A stretch of 64,000 bases of DNA from the NCBI RefSeq assembly GCF_003390335.1, contig NZ_QUOU01000001.1, forward strand, positions 2,356,001 to 2,420,000. The letters run 5' to 3'. The notes beneath the pieces were generated by a model. The model was not told where the DNA came from. It did no database searches and saw only the letters and a program-made list of their open reading frames with translations. Both the position numbers and the translations under genes were made by a program. The stretch comes from Thalassotalea euphylliae. GTDB taxonomy: Bacteria > Pseudomonadota > Gammaproteobacteria > Enterobacterales > Alteromonadaceae. Below, in pieces: positions 42,937 to 51,326 of this stretch (positions are counted from its first letter, which is position 1; every line of letters starts with the position of its first letter).

Positions 42937-44235
42937 ATGAACAATAAATACACAGGTGATTTAGCTTTCGACCGTGAGCATATCTGGCACCCCTACACAT
43001 CAATGACCCAGCCACTGCCTAGCTATCAAGTGAAAAGTGCATGTGGCGTGCATTTAACATTAGCAAGTGGTCAGCAAGTGATTGATGGTATGTCCTCATG
43101 GTGGGCCGTTATTCATGGCTACAATCACCCTCGCCTCAACCAAGCCGTTTCAAGCCAGCTGGAAAAAATGGCACATGTGATGTTTGGTGGTTTGACCCAT
43201 GAACCAGCAATAGCCTTGTGTAAAAAGCTCGTTCAATTAACACCAGATGGCCTTGAAAAAGTATTTCTAGCCGATAGCGGCTCAGTAGCTGTTGAAGTGG
43301 CCATCAAAATGGCAATCCAGTACTGGCATAGCCGAGGTAAACCACAAAAGAACAAGCTGTTAACGGTAAAAAATGGCTACCACGGGGATACCTTCGCGGC
43401 AATGTCGGTCTGTGATCCAGTCAACGGTATGCATCAATTGTTTGCCGATTCGATAAACCAACACTTTTTTGCCGATGCGCCGCAAACTCGATTTGGTGAA
43501 AACTGGCAAGCGGAAGATATCTTGCCGTTAAAAGCGCTATTTGAACAATATCACCAAGAAATCGCCGCGTTTATCGTCGAGCCGATTGTGCAAGGCGCTG
43601 GCGGCATGCGAATTTATCATCCGCAGTATCTGGCTGAATGTCGAAAGCTCTGTGATCAATACCAAGTGCTGATGATCGTTGATGAAATTGCAACGGGATT
43701 TGGCCGCACAGGCAAGTTATTTGCCAGTGAATGGGCAAATATCACACCAGACATTATGTGCTTAGGCAAAGCGCTCACTGGTGGCTATATGACGCTAGCG
43801 GCAACACTGACCACCAAGCATATTGCTGAAACCATTAGTAACGGTGAGGCGGGCTGTTTTATGCATGGTCCAACGTTTATGGGGAACCCGCTGGCATGTG
43901 CGGTGGCAGATGAAAGCTTAGCGATTTTGATGGAAAACCAATGGCAAGCGCAGGTCAAAGGTATTGAGACAAAGTTGGAGAAGTTAATTAACCCATTAAA
44001 AAAACATTCGCGTGTCGCTGATACGCGAGTGCTTGGCGCAATAGGAGTAATTGAAGCGAAGCGAGCCGTAAATATGGAAAAGATTCAAGCATTGTTCGTC
44101 AAGCAAGGGGTTTGGATTCGCCCATTCGGCAAATTGATCTATTTAATGCCACCGTTTATTAGCAGCGATAAAGAGCTTGAAAAGCTAGTGGCCGCAATAT
44201 CGTTAGCGCTGGAGCAAGATGAGTGTTTTCGGTAG
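42937..44235 (+). CDS. bioA: Adenosylmethionine-8-amino-7-oxononanoate aminotransferase
   Basis: A 432-residue class III PLP aminotransferase that converts KAPA to DAPA with SAM as amino donor. Landmarks: HIWHPYTSMTQPLP at the N-terminus, DGMSSWWAVIHGYNHP, YHGDTFAAMSVCDP, VDEIATGFGRTG (about 249-260) and the PLP lysine in CLGKALTGGYMTLA (about 278). The start codon follows the BirA operator without a recognisable ribosome-binding site; the operator occupies that space. Confidence 0.95.
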   Translation: MNNKYTGDLAFDREHIWHPYTSMTQPLPSYQVKSACGVHLTLASGQQVIDGMSSWWAVIHGYNHPRLNQAVSSQLEKMAHVMFGGLTHEPAIALCKKLVQLTPDGLEKVFLADSGSVAVEVAIKMAIQYWHSRGKPQKNKLLTVKNGYHGDTFAAMSVCDPVNGMHQLFADSINQHFFADAPQTRFGENWQAEDILPLKALFEQYHQEIAAFIVEPIVQGAGGMRIYHPQYLAECRKLCDQYQVLMIVDEIATGFGRTGKLFASEWANITPDIMCLGKALTGGYMTLAATLTTKHIAETISNGEAGCFMHGPTFMGNPLACAVADESLAILMENQWQAQVKGIETKLEKLINPLKKHSRVADTRVLGAIGVIEAKRAVNMEKIQALFVKQGVWIRPFGKLIYLMPPFISSDKELEKLVAAISLALEQDECFR

Positions 44236-44265
44236 GTGTCACCGATTTTGTTGGTTGCCAATTAA

Positions 44266-44643
44266 TTACCAGTAGGCATTAAACGCTATATATAGTACCC
44301 ATGCCGCGCAGATAACAAACAACAAGACGAAATTGTAGTATTTGTTGTCGGTCGCGCGGCGCGTTCTAAACTGGCTTAATACGATACTCGCTAAGCTGAA
44401 AATCGCCGTGAGCCATAGTAACGCATACAAATAATCTGTCAGTGGGGTTGCCCAATAGTCGCGGACTTCAATGCCTTTGTAACGAGTGATACCGTATGAA
44501 CGCTCAGGTGCAGCGTAAAATGAAACGACTAAAGCAACGGTAAATAATAACCATCCAATAAGCGATAACCACTGCAATACTTTCACCCAAGTATCTTTGT
44601 GCTCTCGGCGCTCTATATCAGGCCATTTTGAGTTTGAATCCAT
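44266..44643 (-). CDS. Small three-segment membrane protein
   Basis: A 125-residue inner-membrane protein of unknown family. ATG 44643 is preferred to TTG 44658. A charged N-terminus (WPDIERREHKDTWVKVLQW) precedes hydrophobic segments at about 26-46, 71-92 and 101-121. It is found between bioA and asnS and transcribed alone. No motif gives a function. Confidence 0.6.
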   Translation of the reverse strand: MDSNSKWPDIERREHKDTWVKVLQWLSLIGWLLFTVALVVSFYAAPERSYGITRYKGIEVRDYWATPLTDYLYALLWLTAIFSLASIVLSQFRTRRATDNKYYNFVLLFVICAAWVLYIAFNAYW

Positions 44644-44801
44644 CTTTACTACATCCAAATATCAGGCATCGCTTGCTTAAACAGTCTGTTTGCGAATTAA
44701 TTAGCTAAATTACGTAACTTTTACTTGTTAAACACAATAGTCACGTTAACATAATACGCCCTAAAATTATGTATTATTTATAACGAAAACGAGGTCATTC
44801 A

Positions 44802-46202
44802 ATGTCAGTTATTTCAATTACTGATGTCTTAGCAGGCAAATTCCCTGTTAATGAAGAGATCACTGTGCACGGCTGGATCCGCACTCGCCGCGACTCAAAA
44901 GCAGGTATCTCATTTTTAGCTATTCACGATGGTTCATGTTTCGACGCCATCCAAGCTGTTGTTCCGAATGATCTGAATAATTACGAAGCAGAAGTTTTAA
45001 AACTAACGACTGGTTGTTCAGTAAAAGTCACGGGCACTTTGGTTGAATCGCAAGGCCAAGGTCAAGCGTTTGAAATTCAAGCAACTGGCGTAGAAGTATT
45101 GGGCTATGTAGAAGACCCTGACACTTACCCAATGGCAGCAAAACGCCACAGCATTGAATTCTTGCGTGAACAAGCACATTTACGCGCTCGCACTAACTTA
45201 GGTGGTGCTGTTACTCGTGTTCGCAACACGCTAGCGCAAGCAATTCACCGCTTTTTCCACGAAAAAGGCTATTTCTGGATTGCGACACCATTAATTACAG
45301 CAAGTGACTGTGAAGGTGCTGGCGAAATGTTCCGCGTAAGCACGTTAGACATGGAAAACTTACCACGCACTGACAAAGGCGAAGTGGATTACAGTGAAGA
45401 TTTCTTCGGTAAAGAAGCATTCTTAACCGTATCTGGCCAGCTAAATGTGGAAACCTACTGTAGCGCCCTATCAAAAGTATATACCTTTGGTCCAACATTC
45501 CGCGCCGAGAACTCAAATACCTCTCGTCACTTAGCAGAGTTCTGGATGGTAGAGCCAGAAATTGCCTTTGCAAACCTGTCTGATGCGGCTGATTTAGCAG
45601 AAGATATGTTGAAGTACGTACTTAAAGCATTGCTTGAAGAGCGTGCTGACGATATGGCGTTTTTCCAGCAACGTGTTGATAAAACGGTTATCGATCGCTT
45701 AAATGCGCTAATCAACACCGACTTTGTTCGCATGGATTACACTGATGCGATCGAGATTTTAGAAAACTGCGGTAAGAAATTCGAAAACCCAGTGTCTTGG
45801 GGAATCGACTTAAACTCAGAGCATGAGCGTTACTTAGCCGAAGAGCATGTTGGCGCACCAATCATTCTACAAAACTACCCCAAAGACATTAAAGCCTTCT
45901 ACATGCGCTTAAATGATGACGGTAAAACGGTTGCAGCGATGGACATTCTTGCCCCAGGTATTGGTGAAATCATCGGCGGTGCTCAACGTGAAGAACGTCT
46001 AGACGTTCTTGACAAGCGTTTAGCCGAAATGGACTTAGATCCTGCAGATTACAGCTGGTATCGCGACTTACGCCGTTACGGCACCGTACCACATGCCGGT
46101 TTTGGTTTAGGTTTCGAGCGTTTGATTGCTTATGCAACGGGTATCGCTAACGTACGTGATGTGATCCCATTCCCGCGTACACCAAAAAGCGCTGCATTCT
46201 AG
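44802..46202 (+). CDS. asnS: Asparaginyl-tRNA synthetase
   Basis: A 466-residue class IIb aminoacyl-tRNA synthetase. The N-terminal OB-fold anticodon domain (VNEEITVHGWIRTRRDSKAG, SFLAIHDGS) is followed by the catalytic core: motif 1 near FFHEKGYFWIATPLI, motif 2 FRAENSNTSRHLAEFWMVEPE and motif 3 GFGLGFERLI. The ending RDVIPFPRTPKSAAF is typical of AsnRS. A GAGG site lies 7 nt before ATG 44802. A terminator stem follows 30 nt after the stop. Confidence 0.97.
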   Translation: MSVISITDVLAGKFPVNEEITVHGWIRTRRDSKAGISFLAIHDGSCFDAIQAVVPNDLNNYEAEVLKLTTGCSVKVTGTLVESQGQGQAFEIQATGVEVLGYVEDPDTYPMAAKRHSIEFLREQAHLRARTNLGGAVTRVRNTLAQAIHRFFHEKGYFWIATPLITASDCEGAGEMFRVSTLDMENLPRTDKGEVDYSEDFFGKEAFLTVSGQLNVETYCSALSKVYTFGPTFRAENSNTSRHLAEFWMVEPEIAFANLSDAADLAEDMLKYVLKALLEERADDMAFFQQRVDKTVIDRLNALINTDFVRMDYTDAIEILENCGKKFENPVSWGIDLNSEHERYLAEEHVGAPIILQNYPKDIKAFYMRLNDDGKTVAAMDILAPGIGEIIGGAQREERLDVLDKRLAEMDLDPADYSWYRDLRRYGTVPHAGFGLGFERLIAYATGIANVRDVIPFPRTPKSAAF

Positions 46203-46232
46203 TCATAATTCAGCTAAACCACTGAAATGACA

Positions 46233-46255
46233 AAGCCCAGCAAATTGCTGGGCTT
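46233..46255 (+). terminator. asnS terminator, U-tract interrupted by an IS
   Basis: AAGCCCAGC (46233-46241) pairs with GCTGGGCTT (46247-46255), loop 5 nt. A long T-run should follow, but AATTAG and then the IS1111-type element come instead; ACATTTTAG lies on the far side of the element (about 47563-47571). The insertion probably split the terminator tail. Confidence 0.7.
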
Positions 46256-46261
46256 AATTAG

Positions 46262-46329
46262 ATGGTTCGCCTCACCTCTAAGCTAGCTCAGCTAATCTTA
46301 GAGTTAGGCAAATAAAAGAGGCAAACCAT
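46262..46329 (+). promoter_or_regulatory. Hairpin that would mask the transposase ribosome-binding site (copy 1)
   Basis: The left repeat ATGGTTCGCCTC (46262-46273) can pair with GAGGCAAACCAT (46318-46329, one mismatch), which lies directly before the transposase ATG and contains its GAGG ribosome-binding site. Inside, CTCTAAG (46276-46282) pairs with CTTAGAG (46297-46303). Transcripts entering from asnS would form this long stem and hide the start; transcripts starting inside would not. Confidence 0.6.
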
Positions 46330-46330
46330 C

Positions 46331-47347
46331 ATGTCATTAATTAAAGTGCTTGGTATCGATTTAGGCAAATCCACATTTCATTTAGTTGGTCATGACCACT
46401 CAGGTCGAGAGCAGCTAAGACGCAAATTCAACCGCAAACAACTCCTTCAGTTTTTAGTCAAACACGAGCCAGTCACCATAGCGATGGAGTCTTGTGGAGG
46501 AAGTCACTGGTTAGCTCGTAAACTAGTGTCATTTGGCCATCAAGTTAAGCTAATCCCTCCTCAATATGTAAAACCTTACGTTAAAACCAATAAAAATGAT
46601 TTTATTGACGCGGATGCCATAGCAGAAGCTGCGACACGACCTTCTATGCGCTTTGTCAGTATAAAAACGGAAGAAGCTCAGGTGATTGCCGTTATTCAGC
46701 GTATTCGGGCTAGCTATATCAAAGAGCGCACAGCTTGCATGTCACGCATTGGCGCTATCTTACTTGAATTTGGTATGAGCTTTCCTAGAGGACATAGCCA
46801 AATGAAGCAATTATTTCAGTGGCTAGCAGAGCATAAAGCGTCAATCAGTCCCATGTTGATGCTTGAGCTTGTTGAACATCATGAATATTACACACACCTT
46901 AATACCCTCATACAAAAACAAGATAAAAAGCTAACCGAATTAGTTTCAAAAGACGAACGCGCTCAATTGCTAAAAACCATTCCTGGCGTGGGAGACTTAA
47001 CAGCAAGCCGCTGTTTATCTGACATTAGTAATGCTCAAGATTTTAAAAATGGTCGTCATATGGCGTCATGGCTTGGATTAGTTCCTCATCAGCACTCGAC
47101 CGGCGGTAAATCGACGTTACTAGGGATTAGCAAGCGTGGTAACAAATCCTTACGTACGTTATTTATCCACGGAGCTAGGGCATTGATGTCACGACCAGAG
47201 TTAGCGAGTAAATGCTTTGGAGAGTGGCTCGTCAACCTCAGGGCAAGGAAACCTTATAACGTTGCAGTGGTCGCGTTAGCCAATAAGCTAGCTCGCATCT
47301 CATGGTCAGTCATGGTGACGAAACAACCATTTAAAATAACTGTTTAA
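46331..47347 (+). CDS. IS110/IS1111-family transposase
   Basis: A 338-residue DEDD recombinase. The RuvC-like N-terminal domain shows D10 (GIDLGKSTFHL), E53 (AMESCGG) and the D90/D93/D95 cluster (KNDFIDADAIAEA). A coiled middle leads to the C-terminal Tnp_20 domain with IPGVGDLTASRCLSDI and QHSTGGKSTLLGISKRGNKS, where the serine used for strand exchange lies. IS110 enzymes are guided to their target by an RNA from their own non-coding end. Full length. Confidence 0.93.
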   Translation: MSLIKVLGIDLGKSTFHLVGHDHSGREQLRRKFNRKQLLQFLVKHEPVTIAMESCGGSHWLARKLVSFGHQVKLIPPQYVKPYVKTNKNDFIDADAIAEAATRPSMRFVSIKTEEAQVIAVIQRIRASYIKERTACMSRIGAILLEFGMSFPRGHSQMKQLFQWLAEHKASISPMLMLELVEHHEYYTHLNTLIQKQDKKLTELVSKDERAQLLKTIPGVGDLTASRCLSDISNAQDFKNGRHMASWLGLVPHQHSTGGKSTLLGISKRGNKSLRTLFIHGARALMSRPELASKCFGEWLVNLRARKPYNVAVVALANKLARISWSVMVTKQPFKITV

Positions 47348-47551
47348 CCCGAATTTGCAATGGATAATGAAGATGACAAAACGATTAATTGGCTAGGTTG
47401 AAGACCTGACACAAAAAACAGCATGTTAATAATGCTTTGGGCTTTTTGAGGACAATCTAGCGCGGATCTCATCGTGGAGCGGGTGATATGCCTATGACTC
47501 CGAATACATTAGCGCAAATCACCCCGTTATCGAAATATCACTTGCAATAAC
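47348..47551 (+). ncRNA. Predicted guide (seeker/bridge) RNA region of IS copy 1
   Basis: The ~200-nt non-coding right end between the transposase stop and the right repeat. IS1111-group elements are known to express their target-choosing RNA from this position. Its last ~40 nt (CCGTTATCG...ATCACTTGCAATAACGAGGCG) match the same place in the second element (54263-54290). Exact RNA ends and guide loops cannot be set without comparison to insertion-site data. Confidence 0.5.
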
Positions 47552-47611
47552 GAGGCGAACCATACATTTTAGTACTTGTCTTTTAGCTTTTACAAAGTTT
47601 CTGCAATAGCC

Positions 47612-48064
47612 TTAGCCATTGATTAACAATTCAAGTTCATCACCATAGCTTAACCCTGCAATAAAAGGCGCAATAAGTTCTACCACGTTATTTGGTTGAA
47701 AATGCCCTACTTTAGTTTCAGCTTTGGGTTGATAGATAAATGCTGAATAGTGCTTGCCTTGATGTGTAATTTGGCAAGCGTAGAAATCGAAATGCTCTGC
47801 GGGCCAATCGGTTGTCCATTTGACGTCTTTAAAACGATAATCGGCTTTGCCAAACTGAACACTCTGCGCTGCTTGGCTTACTTGATTAGGCTGCTCAAGT
47901 GCCAGATTAATCGTGCCGTTGAACATCTCTGACAAATCTAGCCCTAGCTTTTTAAAAAAAGGTTTTTGTAGTGCTATCGTTCCTGCTGAAAATGGCGAGT
48001 TAGTGGCTTTGCCTGAAGCCACTTGATGACCTTTGATAACTCGCCCTGTAATTTTCATCGTCAT
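47612..48064 (-). CDS. Hypothetical protein, possibly riboflavin-kinase-like (DUF120 fold)
   Basis: A 150-residue soluble protein. The start TGRVIKGHQVASG and the FNGTINLALE block at about 47-56 recall the DUF120/CTP-dependent riboflavin kinase fold (GxVxxGxxxg...GTLNLxL), but the likeness is faint. The second half (FDFYACQITHQGKHYSAFIY, then GHFQPNNVVELIAPFI) is not recognised. It lies between the IS and a phosphodiesterase-type gene and is transcribed in the latter's direction. Confidence 0.5.
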   Translation of the reverse strand: MTMKITGRVIKGHQVASGKATNSPFSAGTIALQKPFFKKLGLDLSEMFNGTINLALEQPNQVSQAAQSVQFGKADYRFKDVKWTTDWPAEHFDFYACQITHQGKHYSAFIYQPKAETKVGHFQPNNVVELIAPFIAGLSYGDELELLING

Positions 48065-48103
48065 TGTTTAGACAATTTGCTTAGAGAATTTGATTAATGA
48101 GTG

Positions 48104-49300
48104 TTAGTCAACAATGAATTCGTTGACTTGGTGTTTATCTGCTGTGGTGTTCACACCGATTAACTCTGCGATAAACCCAAATACGTGAATGTTCTCAAAT
48201 GCTGCCATTGTTCCCGCCTTAATATTGGGACCGGATGCAAAAAATACAGCTTCCATTTGTTTAGTATCCGCTAAGTCATAACCATGAGTGGCTGCCGATT
48301 GGTGTTTTTTTTCAGTAAAAATTACACCCGGCGCTGCGTTAACAATTAGATCAGGTAACACATCAGCTTGTGCTTGGTTTGTTGGCGTAAAGTGCCAGTG
48401 GTTCGGGTAGTTACCTGCTAAATACGCTCGGTATTCACCTTTAGCTTTTTTATTGATGGTTTTCACTGATGTTGCCAGTAGTTCTTTGTTGTCTGAGTAG
48501 ACATACAACTGCGTTTGACCATTAACAATGACGGCTTGTTTAGCAAGGGAGCGCGGTATTACTTTAGGTTGTAAAAGTTTCTTTTTGATTGTTGCCATAC
48601 CGTGGTCAGAAACAATTACCAAGTTGATCTCAATACCTTCTTTATCAAGTATCGTCAAAAATTCACCCATTAACTGATCAAGCTCAGCAACAGCAGCTTT
48701 TGCTTCGTCAGAGGCAATACCGTGATCGTGATTAGCTGAATCGACTACTGAAAAATAGCTGGTGATAAATTGAGGCCGTTTCGCTTGAGGCAATTTTAGC
48801 CAGTCAATCACCTGCATTAAACGCTGTCGATTTGTATGGCTACCATCGTACTCTTCATAATAGCTAGGACGGGTATTAAATAAATTAGCATCTGATGTTG
48901 GCCAGAAGTAAGTCGCCGAAGTAACCCCTTGCTCCTCAGCTAATACCCACAACGGTTTAGCGAGCAACCAGCTTGGATCTTCTTTTGTTTTCCCCATGCG
49001 ATAGCGATTATTTCGTTTTCTACTATAAAAGCCGTTATGAATAATGCCATGTTCAAGTGGGGACTTGCCCGTAACGATAGATATATGATTTGGAAAGGTT
49101 TTTGTTGGAAATACCGGGAGTAACGCGTTACTAGATAACCCCTTGTTTTTTATCGCTGTTAAGTGTTTTGGCGAGAGTAATTCAAATTGCTCTTGGCTAA
49201 AGCCATCGATAGATATAAGTACCGTAGGTGCTTTATTTGCGAACGCTAATGGGGATAAAAAAATGCTTAAAACAAGCACAAGCGACGTTGCTAACTTCAC
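48104..49300 (-). CDS. Exported nucleotide pyrophosphatase/phosphodiesterase-type hydrolase
   Basis: A 398-residue alkaline-phosphatase-superfamily enzyme. GTG 49300 is chosen: CGGAG lies 6 nt upstream and a signal peptide follows at once (KLATSLVLVLSIFLSPLAFA). The first metal Asp is in VLISIDGFSQ, and the nucleophile Thr is in FPTKTFPNHISIVTGKSPLEHGI, the NPP pattern. Further metal ligands: DSANHDHG, IVSDHGMATI and SAATHGYDL. Such periplasmic enzymes cleave nucleotide or phospholipid diesters. A MITE lies 81 nt upstream of the start. Confidence 0.88.
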   Translation of the reverse strand: MKLATSLVLVLSIFLSPLAFANKAPTVLISIDGFSQEQFELLSPKHLTAIKNKGLSSNALLPVFPTKTFPNHISIVTGKSPLEHGIIHNGFYSRKRNNRYRMGKTKEDPSWLLAKPLWVLAEEQGVTSATYFWPTSDANLFNTRPSYYEEYDGSHTNRQRLMQVIDWLKLPQAKRPQFITSYFSVVDSANHDHGIASDEAKAAVAELDQLMGEFLTILDKEGIEINLVIVSDHGMATIKKKLLQPKVIPRSLAKQAVIVNGQTQLYVYSDNKELLATSVKTINKKAKGEYRAYLAGNYPNHWHFTPTNQAQADVLPDLIVNAAPGVIFTEKKHQSAATHGYDLADTKQMEAVFFASGPNIKAGTMAAFENIHVFGFIAELIGVNTTADKHQVNEFIVD

Positions 49301-49380
49301 TATGACTCCGTTTGTTGAATAAATAAATGATTGATTAGATAACGTGAATTTCTGACAAAAGTTCACAAGATCTTGGATAA

Positions 49381-49641
49381 TACCACTTGAAATAACTACT
49401 TAATCATTCAGCGAGAATTAAAAGGCTTAGAGGCAAGGCATTGATTGCAGAGAATGGTTATTCCCTTGTCAAAATCAATAACGCAGCATATGAGCCTTTT
49501 AAACTCGCCCTTTGGGAGCGTGTCAGCGTCGCGATAATTGCGCCAAATTCATTGGATGTAGAATAATATCGGCATGAATTTGGCTTATTCTCCCACCGCT
49601 GACAACGCTCTGAATTGATCAATTAATTAATTCAATTGGTA
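49381..49641 (-). mobile_element. MITE copy 1 (261 bp)
   Basis: A non-coding element with ends TACCACTTGAA and TTCAATTGGTA, matching copy 2 (52519-52783) over its whole length in the opposite orientation. It is flanked by a 3-bp target duplication TAA (49378-49380 and 49642-49644). The imperfect terminal repeats extend about 35 bp, and an internal dyad (CCAAATTCAT/ATGAATTTGG) is present. No reading frame. It depends on a transposase supplied elsewhere. Confidence 0.85.
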
Positions 49642-49666
49642 TAAATCAAGGTTAAAAATAGGCGAT

Positions 49667-49692
49667 AAAAAAAGGAGCATAATGCTCCTTTT
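49667..49692 (-). terminator. Intrinsic terminator of the phosphoribosyltransferase gene
   Basis: AAAGGAGCAT (49671-49680) and ATGCTCCTTT (49682-49691) form a perfect stem. On the minus strand it is followed by a run of T (plus-strand A run 49667-49673), the classic form, about 15 nt after the stop codon at 49707. Confidence 0.8.
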
Positions 49693-49706
49693 GTGTGGCA
49701 AGGATA

Positions 49707-50264
49707 TTAAACGAATAAATCTTTTATATTTGCTAAATCCGTTTTACCGTTGGCGATTTCCTCTGGTGTTAAACCCGATAATTCATGTGGGAAAACCAAC
49801 CACTCTTCTGATTCGTGGACATAGTAGTCAGGCACAATGTCTACCTTGGAATTTTTCGGCTTGTACCAAGGACATGCAACACGTACATCAGTTGGCATGT
49901 TGTTGCGCATTAACACTTTCAATTGCTTGATCAAGGCATCAATACTGCGGCCAGAATCAAATACATCATCAACGATTAGTAAGCCATCGCCAGCATTTGC
50001 GTTTTCGATAATGTAGTGTAACCCGTGAACCTTAATTTCTTTGCTCTGCTGATTAATACCGTAGTATGACGATGTACGTACAGCAATGTGGTCAGTCTCT
50101 ACTTTTTTGAAATCAAAGAACTCTTGCACAGCAATACCAATAGGTGCGCCACCACGCCAAATACCAACGATAAATTCAGGTCTAAAGCCGTCTTCATAAA
50201 CTTTGGCGGCTAGTTTGAATGAGTCTTCAAGTAACTCTTGTGCTGAGATATATTTTTTTTCCAT
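49707..50264 (-). CDS. Purine (hypoxanthine/xanthine-type) phosphoribosyltransferase
   Basis: A 185-residue type I phosphoribosyltransferase that salvages a purine base with PRPP. ATG 50264 is used, since the frame upstream of it has no homologue-like sequence. The PRPP loop is LLIVDDVFDSGRSIDAL (about 94-110); GIWRGGAPIGIAVQEF (about 34-49) is the other conserved loop. It resembles hypoxanthine/xanthine enzymes of gammaproteobacteria; base choice is not certain. It has its own terminator. Confidence 0.82.
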   Translation of the reverse strand: MEKKYISAQELLEDSFKLAAKVYEDGFRPEFIVGIWRGGAPIGIAVQEFFDFKKVETDHIAVRTSSYYGINQQSKEIKVHGLHYIIENANAGDGLLIVDDVFDSGRSIDALIKQLKVLMRNNMPTDVRVACPWYKPKNSKVDIVPDYYVHESEEWLVFPHELSGLTPEEIANGKTDLANIKDLFV

Positions 50265-50335
50265 CGAGGAAACTACCTGTAAATTAAAGCTAAGGTTTAA
50301 CCTGTAATTGTAACAAAGGCTGACTAGTTGGTTAA

Positions 50336-51325
50336 CTACTTTGAACGAATATGTTGATCTAAATAGCGTAGATGCAAATAAATCGAATTTGTCGCACGCC
50401 AAAAAAACACGTTATTAATATTTTCTATGGTATCGGAACTTTGGTGGTAATGATTGTGCGTGCCGACACCAAAATAGAGAAAAGGAATACCCGCTTTATA
50501 AAAAGCCCCATGATCGCTTGCCAGCCGCCATTGGCGCTTAGTTAAATGAAGGCCATAACGTTTATTGCGAAATCCCTTTTTTACGGGAACCCAGGACTTG
50601 GTGTGCAACGCTTTAAAATCAGTCATATTTTGCGGTGTTAATAAGTGATGTAAATCGTGGTTTAAATAACGCAATGCCCGTGTTGAACTTATACCTGCAA
50701 TCATATCAAGATTCACGTTTAACACCGTATTGGCAATAATTTTCGGATTATCCACAATAAATGCTTTTGCGCCCTGCAAATTGTCTTCTTCGCCATCAGT
50801 AAACAACAAAACAATGTTATGAAACGGCTTGCTGTGTTGAAATAATCTAGCTATTTCAATCAAGGCGGCAACGCCAGAGGCATTATCGTCAGCACCATTA
50901 AACACACCTCTGCTATTACTGCCGATGTGATCGTAATGAGCTGACAACACGATCGTTGGCGATACCATACCCTCGCTAGTATTTTTAAAGCCTTCGCCTT
51001 TTATCCACGCGACAACATTAATGCCCTGTTTTTTAGCTCCTGAGATCGTATAAGTAAAGTGTTGAAAGTATGGTTGGCCTTGAGCCAAAGGTGCGACTTC
51101 CATGGCAACTAAGGCACTGTGGATATAATCGGCACTTTGCAGTGCCCCTTGAGTTCCTGTCGCACGCCCCTGCATTTCGTCACTCGCCAAAACCGCGATA
51201 TGTTCGAGCAAATGTGCTTTTTCAATGAGGGCTGAAGATTCCGGTGGAGAGTTGAAATTACGAGCAGTAAAGCTACAACTAGACAAGTTGGCCAATATCA
51301 GCAGGCACATAACAACTTTTAGCAT
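50336..51325 (-). CDS. M28-family metallopeptidase lipoprotein
   Basis: A 329-residue zinc aminopeptidase-type protein. The N-terminus has a lipoprotein signal (MLKVVMCLLILANLSSC, lipobox LSSC). Zinc ligands and catalytic residues follow in order: SAHYDHIG, GADDNASGVAALIE, LLFTDGEEDNLQGAKAF, NLDMIAG and the last His in FGVGTHNHYHQSSDT. It would trim peptides at the cell envelope. Its ATG lies 1 nt after the TAG of the upstream TPR gene, so the two are translationally coupled. Confidence 0.9.
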   Translation of the reverse strand: MLKVVMCLLILANLSSCSFTARNFNSPPESSALIEKAHLLEHIAVLASDEMQGRATGTQGALQSADYIHSALVAMEVAPLAQGQPYFQHFTYTISGAKKQGINVVAWIKGEGFKNTSEGMVSPTIVLSAHYDHIGSNSRGVFNGADDNASGVAALIEIARLFQHSKPFHNIVLLFTDGEEDNLQGAKAFIVDNPKIIANTVLNVNLDMIAGISSTRALRYLNHDLHHLLTPQNMTDFKALHTKSWVPVKKGFRNKRYGLHLTKRQWRLASDHGAFYKAGIPFLYFGVGTHNHYHQSSDTIENINNVFFWRATNSIYLHLRYLDQHIRSK

Positions 51326-51326
51326 G

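Larger units (their letters stand above)
46262..47563 (+). mobile_element. IS1111-type (IS110-family) insertion sequence, copy 1
   Basis: A perfect 12-bp inverted repeat, ATGGTTCGCCTC (46262-46273) and GAGGCGAACCAT (47552-47563), brackets a DEDD transposase gene. Subterminal repeats of this kind, with a long non-coding right end, define the IS1111 group. True tips usually lie a few bases outside. The right non-coding part (~200 nt) is where this group encodes its guide (seeker/bridge) RNA. The transposase is intact. Confidence 0.85.
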
